Source: Spirochaetia bacterium (GTDB lineage Bacteria; Spirochaetota; Spirochaetia; Treponematales; Breznakiellaceae). Taken from it: a DNA stretch of 11,738 nucleotides. The position numbers and the translations under genes were made by a program. The stretch is taken from the NCBI GenBank assembly GCA_026002045.1, contig BOAV01000078.1, forward strand, positions 1 through 11,738, written 5' to 3'. The notes under the pieces were generated by a model. It saw only the letters and a list, made by a program, of their open reading frames with translations, was not told the origin of the DNA and made no database searches. The first letter of the stretch is position 1; each line of letters begins with the position of its first letter. Below are positions 1 to 5,547 of the stretch, piece after piece.

Positions 1-65
1 CTCTTGAACATCTCGACCGTTTGATCCAACATTCCCCCGGCAGCGTTGACTGCCCCAAGGCTCAT
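1..65 (-). CDS. Possible 5' end of a minus-strand gene, running off the left edge
   Basis: On the minus strand an ATG at 65-63 opens a reading frame that stays open to the window edge (21 codons, beginning MSLGAVNAAGGMLDQ). Third-codon positions are mostly G or C, as in the core genes here. A purine run (AAGG in minus-strand orientation, about 12 nt before the ATG) is a weak ribosome binding site. The fragment is too short to recognise a family, and the frame could be open by chance. It would be divergent from the toxin-antitoxin-like pair. Confidence 0.3.
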   Translation of the reverse strand, partial: MSLGAVNAAGGMLDQTVEMFK

Positions 66-120
66 GGTTAGATTTTACCTTGAGATTCCACAAGCCCTTC
101 GGTTAGATTTTTACGTGAGA
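66..120. repeat. Pair of imperfect 20-bp direct repeats
   Basis: GGTTAGATTTTACCTTGAGA at 66-85 recurs as GGTTAGATTTTTACGTGAGA at 101-120, with a 35-bp period. The copies differ only by small shifts inside the middle. They sit directly upstream of the possible minus-strand start at 65, so they could be a regulator-binding site for that gene, or simply remnants of a repeat. Function is not known. Confidence 0.5.
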
Positions 121-130
121 CATCACGGCG

Positions 131-157
131 GAACGCAGAGGCGCCTGACACCGAATT
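131..157. repeat. REP-like 27-bp repeat, copy 1
   Basis: This stretch matches 749-775 at 24 of 27 positions in the same orientation. Its core, GGCGCCTGACACC (140-152), corresponds to GGTGCCTGACACC in the other copy, which can form a GGTG/CACC stem with a 5-nt loop. Short palindromic cores of this sort are typical of REP elements. The two copies bracket the toxin-antitoxin-like pair. Confidence 0.55.
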
Positions 158-161
158 GGGG

Positions 162-270
162 ACGATCACTGGCAGTCGGCGGGAGGGCGGTGCGTTACCG
201 CTGAACATCGCGAACCCGCAGAAACTGAGAACCGGAGGTTCGCAGTTTCGAGGACGGGCGATGGAAGCGG
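162..270 (+). repeat. Truncated copy of the palindromic repeat element
   Basis: These 109 bp match 913-1021 at 107 of 109 positions (differences at 170 and 198). This copy has the left arm, the central hairpin (stem arms about 221-233 and 237-249) and the first bases of the right arm. Similarity to the full copy ends after the shared GATGGAAGCGG, so the outer right arm is missing. In its place the toxin-like coding sequence begins. The repeat carries GAGGA (250-254) six bases before an ATG (261), that is, a usable ribosome binding site and start codon. Confidence 0.75.
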
Positions 271-467
271 ATATTCGTCATGCCTTTAAAACTGTCCGCT
301 TCATCGGTCAGTACAAGGATCGTGAAGATGTGATGTTGCTTTTAGGGTTTGACACGAAAGCAAACCCGGTAGAAATTTTGTATAATGAGTATGGGAAAAC
401 TGGTGTAAACGTGTTCCACGCTATGCCTTGTCAAAGCAAATTTTTAGGAATGTTCGAGGGAGATTAA
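261..467 (+). CDS. Small toxin-like protein (DUF4258/BrnT-like), N-terminus supplied by a repeat
   Basis: This 68-residue protein is probably the toxin half of a toxin-antitoxin pair. The segment from IRHAFKTVRFIGQYKDRED through LLLGFD, VEILYNEY and VNVFHAM resembles small DUF4258- or BrnT-type RNase-like toxins. Those usually start with a His/Arg-containing helix (something like HAxERMxxRGIS) that is absent here. The start at 261 follows GAGGA with a 6-nt spacer. Both the binding site and the first four codons (MEAD up to the repeat boundary) come from the upstream repeat element. An alternative TTG start at 156 would translate the whole repeat and is less likely. The antitoxin-like gene begins 5 bases after its stop. 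Loss of the normal N-terminus may make the toxin inactive. The family call is by pattern resemblance only. Confidence 0.6.
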   Translation: MEADIRHAFKTVRFIGQYKDREDVMLLLGFDTKANPVEILYNEYGKTGVNVFHAMPCQSKFLGMFEGD

Positions 468-472
468 ACCGT

Positions 473-736
473 ATGACAGACATTGAAATAAAGACCGGGA
501 TTACCGATGCGGAATGTGACCGCCTGGACAAGCTGATCACCAACGGCGATTTTGAGGTAGGGCCGAACCTTTTAAAACAGGGCATTAAGCCCGGAGAGCT
601 CCGAAATACGCTGCTGTTGAGAAACATGGATCGGGAAGTTGTAGACTATGTGCGCTCCCAGGCGGCGGCGGCTCACAAGAGCCAAACCGAAATAGTCAAT
701 GAAATAATCCATGAGAAGATCGCCGTTGGTATATAA
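473..736 (+). CDS. Antitoxin-like protein with a C-terminal ribbon-helix-helix-type segment
   Basis: This is an 87-residue protein immediately downstream of the toxin-like gene. The ATG at 473 is preferred over an upstream in-frame start at 428 because it lies after the toxin stop and behind a purine-rich GAGGGAGA site (456-463). The C-terminal part, from MDREVVDYVRSQAAAA through QTEIVNEIIHEKI (about residues 53-83), has the strand-helix-helix pattern of short ribbon-helix-helix DNA-binding or dimerising antitoxins. The N-terminal half (ITDAECDRLDKLI, then GPNLLKQGI) is probably the toxin-facing or linker region. The toxin-first gene order is like that of BrnT/BrnA and HigB/HigA systems. If real, it would neutralise the toxin and repress the operon, but the usual operator region upstream has been replaced by the repeat. 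I do not recognise the exact family. Confidence 0.6.
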   Translation: MTDIEIKTGITDAECDRLDKLITNGDFEVGPNLLKQGIKPGELRNTLLLRNMDREVVDYVRSQAAAAHKSQTEIVNEIIHEKIAVGI

Positions 737-743
737 GGGGGTC

Positions 744-791
744 ACAGGGAACGCAGGGGTGCCTGACACCAAATTTGCCTAGTGTCCCTGT
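744..791. repeat. REP-like 27-bp repeat, copy 2, within a longer hairpin
   Basis: Positions 749-775 match 131-157 at 24 of 27 bases and contain the palindromic core GGTGCCTGACACC (758-770). A 7-bp inverted repeat encloses it: ACAGGGA (744-750) and TCCCTGT (785-791). The structure starts 7 bases after the antitoxin stop, so it could also end the transcript, although no T-run follows. From 792 to 912 I see no gene and no further clear structure. Confidence 0.5.
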
Positions 792-912
792 ATATAGCTT
801 AGGGGGGACGGCCTTTTTTATGGTCCAAAGGGAACCGACAAAGCGTTTCCCCATAACCAGCTCAGCCCCCCTGCAACCGGAGTTTGTAACGGGCACGCTT
901 CCCTATGGCAAA

Positions 913-1059
913 ACGATCACGGGCAGTCGGCGGGAGGGCGGTGCGTTGCCGCTGAACATCGCGAACCCGCAGAAACTGAGAACCGGAGGTTCGCAGTTTC
1001 GAGGACGGGCGATGGAAGCGGCAATGCGCCGCCCTCCCGCCGCCGTGTCTGTGCCCGTG
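913..1059. repeat. Complete palindromic (cruciform/MITE-like) repeat element
   Basis: The element is an imperfect palindrome along nearly its whole length. The innermost hairpin pairs 972-984 with 988-1000 around a GGA loop, with one mismatch in 13. Further out, CATCGC (957-962) pairs with GCGATG (1009-1014). Then 929-952 pairs with 1018-1041, with two mismatches in 24. The outermost pair is CACGGGCA (918-925) with TGCCCGTG (1052-1059). The first 109 bp are repeated at 162-270. An alternative outer pair, ACGGGCAC (889-896) with GTGCCCGT, would extend it leftwards. The open frame crossing it is low-complexity and overlaps the hairpin, so I do not call a gene. No transposase is nearby. Confidence 0.75.
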
Positions 1060-1075
1060 GGGAGGCACGGTTACC

Positions 1076-1092
1076 GGGGGGCTGGCCCCCCC
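1076..1092. other. GC-only hairpin next to the rpmH promoter
   Basis: Six G (1076-1081), a CTGG loop and seven C (1086-1092) form a strong stem-loop. It abuts the -35 hexamer at 1093. No T-run follows, so it is not a standard terminator, but it could block read-through from upstream. Confidence 0.45.
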
Positions 1093-1121
1093 TTGCCAAG
1101 CCTCTCATCTTCATCTATACT
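1093..1121 (+). promoter_or_regulatory. Sigma-70-type promoter for the rpmH-rnpA-yidD-yidC-jag operon
   Basis: TTGCCA (1093-1098) and TATACT (1116-1121) are each one base from consensus and separated by exactly 17 bp. Transcription would start near 1128, giving a leader of about 49 nt before the rpmH ATG at 1177. The rpmH ribosome binding site is AGGAG at 1164-1168. Both orientation and distance fit a strong housekeeping promoter. Confidence 0.7.
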
Positions 1122-1176
1122 ATTTTTCTATCGTAATTGATCTTATGAACTTTATATATAGATAGGAGAAATTCCC

Positions 1177-1332
1177 ATGAAACGGACTTATCAACCCAGC
1201 AAAGTAAAGCGGAACCGGAAATTCGGGTTCCGGGCCCGGATGAAGACCCGGGGCGGACGGCTTGTGTTAAAGCGCCGCAGGGCAAAGGGGCGGATTAAAC
1301 TCAGCGCTTCCGACGAGAAGAAGCCCTTCTAG
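1177..1332 (+). CDS. rpmH: 50S ribosomal protein L34
   Basis: This gene encodes a 51-residue, very basic protein with the L34 signature: it opens MKRTYQPSKVKRNRKFGFRA, followed by the KTRGGRLVLKRRRAKGR core. L34 binds 23S rRNA in the large ribosomal subunit. The length is within the family's usual 44-50 residues plus a short acidic/basic tail (SDEKKPF). The start has a good AGGAG site 8 nt upstream and a near-consensus promoter before it. The TAG stop overlaps the GTG start of rnpA by one base, so the two are probably translationally coupled. The order rpmH-rnpA is conserved across most bacteria. Confidence 0.97.
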   Translation: MKRTYQPSKVKRNRKFGFRARMKTRGGRLVLKRRRAKGRIKLSASDEKKPF

Positions 1333-1739
1333 TGCTTAAAGGCTCTATCGAAGGGGTGGATCTGCCGGTCCGGTCCCTTCGGTTCAGAAGTTTTGAACGG
1401 CTCAAGGAAAGGGAAGGGATTCGGGAGGTTTTCAGCAGGGGACGGGCTTACAACTGTCCCGGCGCGAAGTTGTTTGTGTTGAAAAACGGTCTGGACCATA
1501 ACCGGATCGGATTTACCCTGGCGCGGAAGTACGGCAATGCGGTGGAGCGGAACCGGGCCAAACGGCTTGGCCGGGAGGCTTACCGGCATCTGCGGCCCCG
1601 GCTGCAGGGTGGTTTTGACCTCGTTTTGCTGGTGTACCCTGCAAAACCCCAGCTTGCGCCGGTCAAAATCGGTTTTGCGGATCGGTTGAATCAACTCAAA
1701 TTCCTTTTCGGCAAAGCCGGTTTGTTTAAGAATGGTTGA
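1332..1739 (+). CDS. rnpA: Ribonuclease P protein component
   Basis: This is a 135-residue basic protein that assists the RNase P RNA in removing 5' leaders from precursor tRNAs. The diagnostic RNR region is present: GNAVERNRAKRLGRE at about residues 68-82, preceded by RIGFTLARK, which forms the conserved beta strand. The N-terminal FERLKEREGIREVFSRGRAY matches the family's first helix and its leader-binding cleft. The GTG start at 1332 overlaps the rpmH stop as TAGTG. A second in-frame GTG at 1356 is possible but has its purine run directly adjacent, so the overlapping start is preferred. The length is slightly above the typical 110-125 residues because of a short N-terminal extension. yidD follows after 3 bases. 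Confidence 0.95.
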   Translation: MLKGSIEGVDLPVRSLRFRSFERLKEREGIREVFSRGRAYNCPGAKLFVLKNGLDHNRIGFTLARKYGNAVERNRAKRLGREAYRHLRPRLQGGFDLVLLVYPAKPQLAPVKIGFADRLNQLKFLFGKAGLFKNG

Positions 1740-1742
1740 ATA

Positions 1743-1961
1743 ATGGTGACATTACGGAAATTAGCGTTGCTTTTGATCCGTTTTTATCAAGGTGCTGTTT
1801 CTCCCCATTTCCCCCCCAGCTGCCGGTATGTACCGACCTGTTCTGCCTATGCCTATGAGGCGGTGGAGAAATACGGCGTTTGCCAGGGTGTTTTTTTGGC
1901 AGTCAAACGGGTTTTGCGCTGCCATCCCTTGCACCGGGGCGGTTACGACCCGGTACCCTAA
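1743..1961 (+). CDS. yidD: Membrane protein insertion efficiency factor YidD
   Basis: This is a 72-residue member of the YidD family (DUF37). Visible hallmarks are the N-terminal amphipathic segment LLIRFYQGAVSP, the cysteine-containing CRYVPTCSAYAYEAVEKYG block, and the C-terminal CHPLHRGGYDPVP, all in the canonical order. YidD sits on the inner face of the cytoplasmic membrane and helps YidC insert membrane proteins. Its place between rnpA and yidC is the usual one. The ATG at 1743 lies 3 bases after the rnpA stop and has no strong ribosome binding site of its own, so it is probably translated by coupling. Confidence 0.95.
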   Translation: MVTLRKLALLLIRFYQGAVSPHFPPSCRYVPTCSAYAYEAVEKYGVCQGVFLAVKRVLRCHPLHRGGYDPVP

Positions 1962-1968
1962 TTGAACT

Positions 1969-2006
1969 GTGCGGCCAAGAACCCGCTTGCGCGGGGGAGG
2001 CCGCAC
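1969..2006. promoter_or_regulatory. Strong intergenic stem-loop between yidD and yidC
   Basis: An 8-bp perfect outer stem joins GTGCGGCC (1969-1976) to GGCCGCAC (1999-2006). A 5-bp inner stem joins CCCGC (1982-1986) to GCGGG (1991-1995) around a TTGC loop. No T-run follows, and the yidC ribosome binding site (GGAG, 2013-2016) comes 7 nt later. It may be an mRNA processing or stability element, or may tune yidC translation. Confidence 0.5.
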
Positions 2007-2020
2007 GAAAATGGAGTTAT

Positions 2021-3922
2021 ATGGAAAAGCGAACATTACTAGCGGTTGTGCTTTCGATAACGGTGATGCTGGTCTTTTATTTTGTCCAGGGCCTGTTTAT
2101 GCCTGTGCCGGACCCTGCGGCGCAAACCGCCGCCGGTCAGTCCGCGCCGGTTACTGCGGCTCCCGGACCTGTGCCCTTACCCGGACTGGTCCCTGTTACA
2201 GAGGCCCCTGTTCCCGCTGCGGGAAATGCAACAGAAGTTGCTGGAGTGGAAACGGGGCTTTCGGCCGCCGCCAATACCCCCGCCGTGCCCCTCAATGAAG
2301 AGCGTGTTTCCATTGATACGGACCTTTTTACCGCGGTTCTTTCAAATGTTGGCGGGGATCTGGTTTCCTGGAAACTCAAGGAGCATAGCGACCAAAACGG
2401 TTCCCTGGAAATGATCTTCTCCGGGGACAGCGAAGCCCATGCCCTCACCGTGGCTTTCGGCAATCAGGACGCCGCGCCGGTAAGTACCCTTTTCAATGTA
2501 AAACGCATCGACGACTATACGGTTGAATTTTTTCAGGATTTTGTGCTTCCCCCCGGAACCGGCAGTTACGGCGGCGGTACATTCCGTTTGACCAAGCGTT
2601 ACAGTTTTAAGCCCAGTGAGTACATGTTTGAACTGACGGTCTCCCTGGACGGCGGTTATTCGGTTTCGGGCTTTAATTTTCCCGGCGCTTTGGGTGGTTC
2701 CGGCGCGGCCTATACCCTGGGCTTCGGCCCCCAGATTGGGCCCTACTTCGAGAAACTGGATCAGCGTTACGAGTACCGCAATTACTATAGTTTTATCAAT
2801 GGCAAACGAAAGACCGAAAAGGTAAACAATGTCCTCAACAATTCACGGGCAACCTGGTCCGCCATTGCGGGGAAATACTTCACCTTTATCGCCATTCCCT
2901 ATCTGGCCCAGTACGATATGGTCTTTTCTGATAAACCGGAACCGGGCGTCCCCGGCGCTTCCCGGCTGTACATCATCCGGCCCAGCCTGAACGCTTCCCG
3001 TTCCGAGGATGTGTACCGCTTCTATCTGGGCCCCAAAACCCAGGATGCGCTGGCGGTTTACAATAACGGAAGGAACGGGTTTGACATCAGGGATATGCAG
3101 TTAATCGATGTGGCCTCCGGGGGGCCCCTGGCCCCGCTGGAGAAGGTCCTCAAGTGGCTCCTGATGATTTTCCAGGGGATTGTGCACAATTACGGGGTGG
3201 CGATTATCCTGCTGACCCTGCTGGTTAAGGTCCTGCTCTTCCCCCTCACCAAGAAGGGGTCCGAGTCAACCCTCAAGATGCAGGCATTGGCCCCTAAAAT
3301 CAAAGAAATTCAGGATAAGTACAAGGAAAAGCCCCAGGAAATGAACGCTAAAATGGCGGAATTCTACAAAAAAGAGGGCTACAATCCTCTTTCGGGCTGT
3401 CTGCCCATGCTGCTCCAGATTCCGATTTTCTTTGCCATGTACAGCCTCTTTAACAACCACTTTGACCTGCGGGGGGCCATGTTCATCCCCGGCTGGATTC
3501 CCGATCTTTCCCTCCCCGAATCGGTGTACAATTTTGCCCCTTTCCGAATCCCCCTGCTGGGCTGGAGCGATATCCGGCTGCTGCCCTTTATCTATGTGGG
3601 TTCCCAGCTTCTCTACGGAAAGGTAACCCAGACCCCGGATCAGAAGAGCAACGCCCAGATGAAGATGATGCTCTACGCCATGCCGATAGTGTTCTTCTTC
3701 GTCCTCTACGATGTGCCTTCGGGGCTGCTTTTGTACTGGATCATGTCCAACGTGTTAACCATGGTACAGCAGCTTGCGATCAACAAGTATATGGCCCAGA
3801 AGCGGGCCGCCATGGCCGCAGCTGGTTCCGACGCCGCCGTAAAGAGTGGGGGTACTGATGGCGGCGGCGGCAAGCCGGTGGCGGCGCCCAAGCTGCCCCC
3901 AAAGAAAAAAAAGAAGAAGTAA
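2021..3922 (+). CDS. yidC: Membrane protein insertase YidC/Oxa1 family
   Basis: This gene encodes a 633-residue insertase that moves membrane proteins into the cytoplasmic membrane, alone or with SecYEG. Residues about 5-26 form the first membrane segment (LLAVVLSITVMLVFYFV). A Pro/Ala-rich linker and a large beta-rich periplasmic domain (about 90-380) follow. The conserved insertase core starts near GIVHNYGVAIILLT and continues through FPLTKKGSESTLKMQ, the cytoplasmic coiled hairpin (PKIKEIQDKYKEKPQEM), NPLSGCLPMLLQIPIFFAMY and the last segments with PSGLLLYW. The tail ends in a lysine run encoded by an A-rich tract, which fits ribosome contact. The groove residue that is arginine in E. coli (R366) aligns with lysine here (codon 3227-3229, K403). 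The start at 2021 is chosen because GGAG (2013-2016) precedes it and it opens directly into the first membrane helix. The open frame upstream to 1880 overlaps yidD and is not used. Confidence 0.96.
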   Translation: MEKRTLLAVVLSITVMLVFYFVQGLFMPVPDPAAQTAAGQSAPVTAAPGPVPLPGLVPVTEAPVPAAGNATEVAGVETGLSAAANTPAVPLNEERVSIDTDLFTAVLSNVGGDLVSWKLKEHSDQNGSLEMIFSGDSEAHALTVAFGNQDAAPVSTLFNVKRIDDYTVEFFQDFVLPPGTGSYGGGTFRLTKRYSFKPSEYMFELTVSLDGGYSVSGFNFPGALGGSGAAYTLGFGPQIGPYFEKLDQRYEYRNYYSFINGKRKTEKVNNVLNNSRATWSAIAGKYFTFIAIPYLAQYDMVFSDKPEPGVPGASRLYIIRPSLNASRSEDVYRFYLGPKTQDALAVYNNGRNGFDIRDMQLIDVASGGPLAPLEKVLKWLLMIFQGIVHNYGVAIILLTLLVKVLLFPLTKKGSESTLKMQALAPKIKEIQDKYKEKPQEMNAKMAEFYKKEGYNPLSGCLPMLLQIPIFFAMYSLFNNHFDLRGAMFIPGWIPDLSLPESVYNFAPFRIPLLGWSDIRLLPFIYVGSQLLYGKVTQTPDQKSNAQMKMMLYAMPIVFFFVLYDVPSGLLLYWIMSNVLTMVQQLAINKYMAQKRAAMAAAGSDAAVKSGGTDGGGGKPVAAPKLPPKKKKKK

Positions 3923-3935
3923 TAGGAGTGCATAT

Positions 3936-4706
3936 ATGATATATGAATTTGAAGGCCGTACCGAAAAAGAAGCAATCGATCGGGCGGCGGAAGAACTGGG
4001 ACTAGAGAAGGACGATTTTGATGTCGAGATACTGGAAACCCAGCGTCAGGGACTGTTCAAAAAGGGCTTTGTAAAGATCCGGGTCCACACCGAACATCCA
4101 ACGAAGTTCCCCGCGGACAAGCCCGTTGCAACGGGGCAGGGATCAAGCTTTGAGGATGACGATGACTCCATCGGGAACCGCATCCAGGAGCGGGATGCCG
4201 ATGCGGAACAGTTCAGCCAGGCGGTATTCGGCGACCCCGAAGCCAAGAACGACTTTGAACAGAAGATGATCGATTTTGTGGAGGGCCTTATCGAGCGGAT
4301 GGGCTACGGCGGCAAGGTTTCTTTTCTTTTCCGGGAAGAACGGAAGATCGGCCTTAAGATCGATTCCCAATATTCTTCCATTTTGATTGGAAAGAAGGGA
4401 AAGAACCTGGACGCCCTCCAGTTACTGGCCAACATCTATGCGGGCCGTCAGGGCCGGGAAGATATGCGGGTCATTTTGGACAGTGAAAATTACCGCATCC
4501 GCCGGGAGGAATCCCTGGTGCGCCTTGCCTATACCGTGGCCGACCGGGTCCGGGACAACCGGAGTTCCATACTGCTGGAACCCATGAACCCCTTCGACCG
4601 CCGCCTTATCCATACCACCCTGAACGACATCGCCGATGTGGAAACCAAGAGCGAAGGCGAGGGGCTCTACAAGCAGGTGCGGGTGTACTATCGCGGGTTA
4701 CGGTGA
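3936..4706 (+). CDS. jag: RNA-binding protein Jag/KhpB (Jag_N, KH and R3H domains)
   Basis: This is a 256-residue cytoplasmic RNA-binding protein. Residues 1-50 are a Jag_N domain (YEFEGRTEKEAIDRAAEELG, then RQGLFKKGFVKI). An acidic linker (FEDDDDS) follows. A KH domain (about 105-190) contains the GKKGKN loop at residues 152-157. The C-terminal R3H domain has PMNPFDRRLIHTTL, then SEGEGLYKQVRVYY. Known homologues bind RNA and influence cell elongation and envelope growth, and the gene commonly lies next to yidC. The ATG at 3936 follows TAGGAG (3923-3928) with a 7-nt spacer, 13 bases after the yidC stop. The next gene starts one base after its stop. Confidence 0.95.
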   Translation: MIYEFEGRTEKEAIDRAAEELGLEKDDFDVEILETQRQGLFKKGFVKIRVHTEHPTKFPADKPVATGQGSSFEDDDDSIGNRIQERDADAEQFSQAVFGDPEAKNDFEQKMIDFVEGLIERMGYGGKVSFLFREERKIGLKIDSQYSSILIGKKGKNLDALQLLANIYAGRQGREDMRVILDSENYRIRREESLVRLAYTVADRVRDNRSSILLEPMNPFDRRLIHTTLNDIADVETKSEGEGLYKQVRVYYRGLR

Positions 4707-4707
4707 T

Positions 4708-5541
4708 ATGATGCGTCATATAAAGCCATTGATTACATTGATCTTTATCAGTTTGTTGGGGACGGCAGGGCCGCTTTCCGCTGCCACGCTGGAAGATTTG
4801 GTTGGTGCGGAACAGGCGGCGCTGCTGAAGGCGGCAGTTGCAGCCGGTGGAACCCTTACCGAGGTGCAGCTTAAAAACCCCGCTCCCCGTCTGGTTCCCC
4901 AACATGCCGGTGTCAGGCGTATTGTTGATGAAACCATGAATATCCTGGACCCCAGTCTCTTTGTGGAAACCCTCTCTCTATATGTCAAGCCTGCTGCTTC
5001 CGCCCGGCCCGAATGGAGCGCTGCTGAAAAAACCGGCCTCTTTAACGGCGCTCTGGCCATCTCGACCCTTGCGGGTATCCAGTACTATTCCGCAAGCCGT
5101 AAATCCATGCGTACCTTCTATGAAATCTCCCAGGTTATTGACGGGCCCAAAACCAAGCGCGGCCTGGCCGATTTTGAGTATACTTCGTCGGAACTTCCGG
5201 CGGGGGTGATCACCGTCTATGCCCGCCAGAAAGACCTGACCTTTGGGGACAATATCTATCAATATGAATACCGGACCGAAGCGGACTTTCTTTTGTTTAT
5301 CCAGGAAAATCTGACCAACATGAACGTTGGAATCATCCGTGCCATGGGCAAGAATAAGCTCCGGTCTCTGGTGGCGGTTATTGACGCCGATGACTATCTG
5401 CTTATCTACGCTGTCTCCATGGCCCATGCCGCCTCCATCTCCGGCCTTAGTGAACGGATCGGTAACTCCTTTACCAACCGCGCCGAGGCTATTCTGAAAT
5501 GGTATTCCGGCCAGGCGGACAAGGCCTTTGCGATACATTGA
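4708..5541 (+). CDS. Uncharacterised exported protein (treponemal type)
   Basis: This is a 277-residue protein I cannot assign to a function. It begins MMRHIKPLITLIFISLLGTA and has a signal peptide ending near PLSA-AT, so it is probably periplasmic or surface-exposed. There is no lipobox cysteine at the cleavage site. The mature part has a helical start (LEDLVGAEQAALLKAAVAAG), a middle built around YYSASRKSMRTFYEISQVIDGP, and a mixed alpha/beta end (YLLIYAVSMAHAAS). I associate this type with treponeme-restricted families such as DUF6675, but this is recollection only. Its ATG lies one base after the jag stop, with no strong ribosome binding site, suggesting coupling; ATG at 4711 is an equivalent start. 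Codon use is GC-rich like the core genes. A decayed relative lies at 6688-7174. Confidence 0.8.
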   Translation: MMRHIKPLITLIFISLLGTAGPLSAATLEDLVGAEQAALLKAAVAAGGTLTEVQLKNPAPRLVPQHAGVRRIVDETMNILDPSLFVETLSLYVKPAASARPEWSAAEKTGLFNGALAISTLAGIQYYSASRKSMRTFYEISQVIDGPKTKRGLADFEYTSSELPAGVITVYARQKDLTFGDNIYQYEYRTEADFLLFIQENLTNMNVGIIRAMGKNKLRSLVAVIDADDYLLIYAVSMAHAASISGLSERIGNSFTNRAEAILKWYSGQADKAFAIH

Positions 5542-5547
5542 TAAGGT

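Noticed and set aside
156..260. TTG at 156 as the true start of the toxin-like gene
   Set aside because: It would translate the whole palindromic repeat. The ATG at 261 has a much better ribosome binding site and leaves only four repeat-derived codons.
1076..1092. G6-CTGG-C7 hairpin as a rho-independent terminator
   Set aside because: No T-run follows; the next bases are the -35 box TTGCCA. Kept only as a hairpin.
775..1140. Plus-strand open frame of 121 codons crossing the palindromic repeat
   Set aside because: It is Pro/Arg/Gly-rich, mostly made of hairpin sequence, has no ribosome binding site, and runs over the rpmH promoter. The frame stays open because the repeat is GC-rich.
1880..2020. 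N-terminal extension of YidC from the start of the longer open frame at 1880
   Set aside because: It overlaps yidD and the intergenic hairpin and has no ribosome binding site. The ATG at 2021 has GGAG and opens into the first membrane segment.
1761..2036. Minus-strand open frame opposite yidD
   Set aside because: It lies fully antisense to a clear YidD gene and has no family resemblance. A shadow of GC-rich coding DNA.
4978..5538. Long minus-strand open frame opposite the exported-protein gene (and its counterpart at 6644-7054)
   Set aside because: Both mirror the same sense gene and its pseudogene copy. The sense strand has a signal peptide, operon context and codon bias, and the antisense frame has none.
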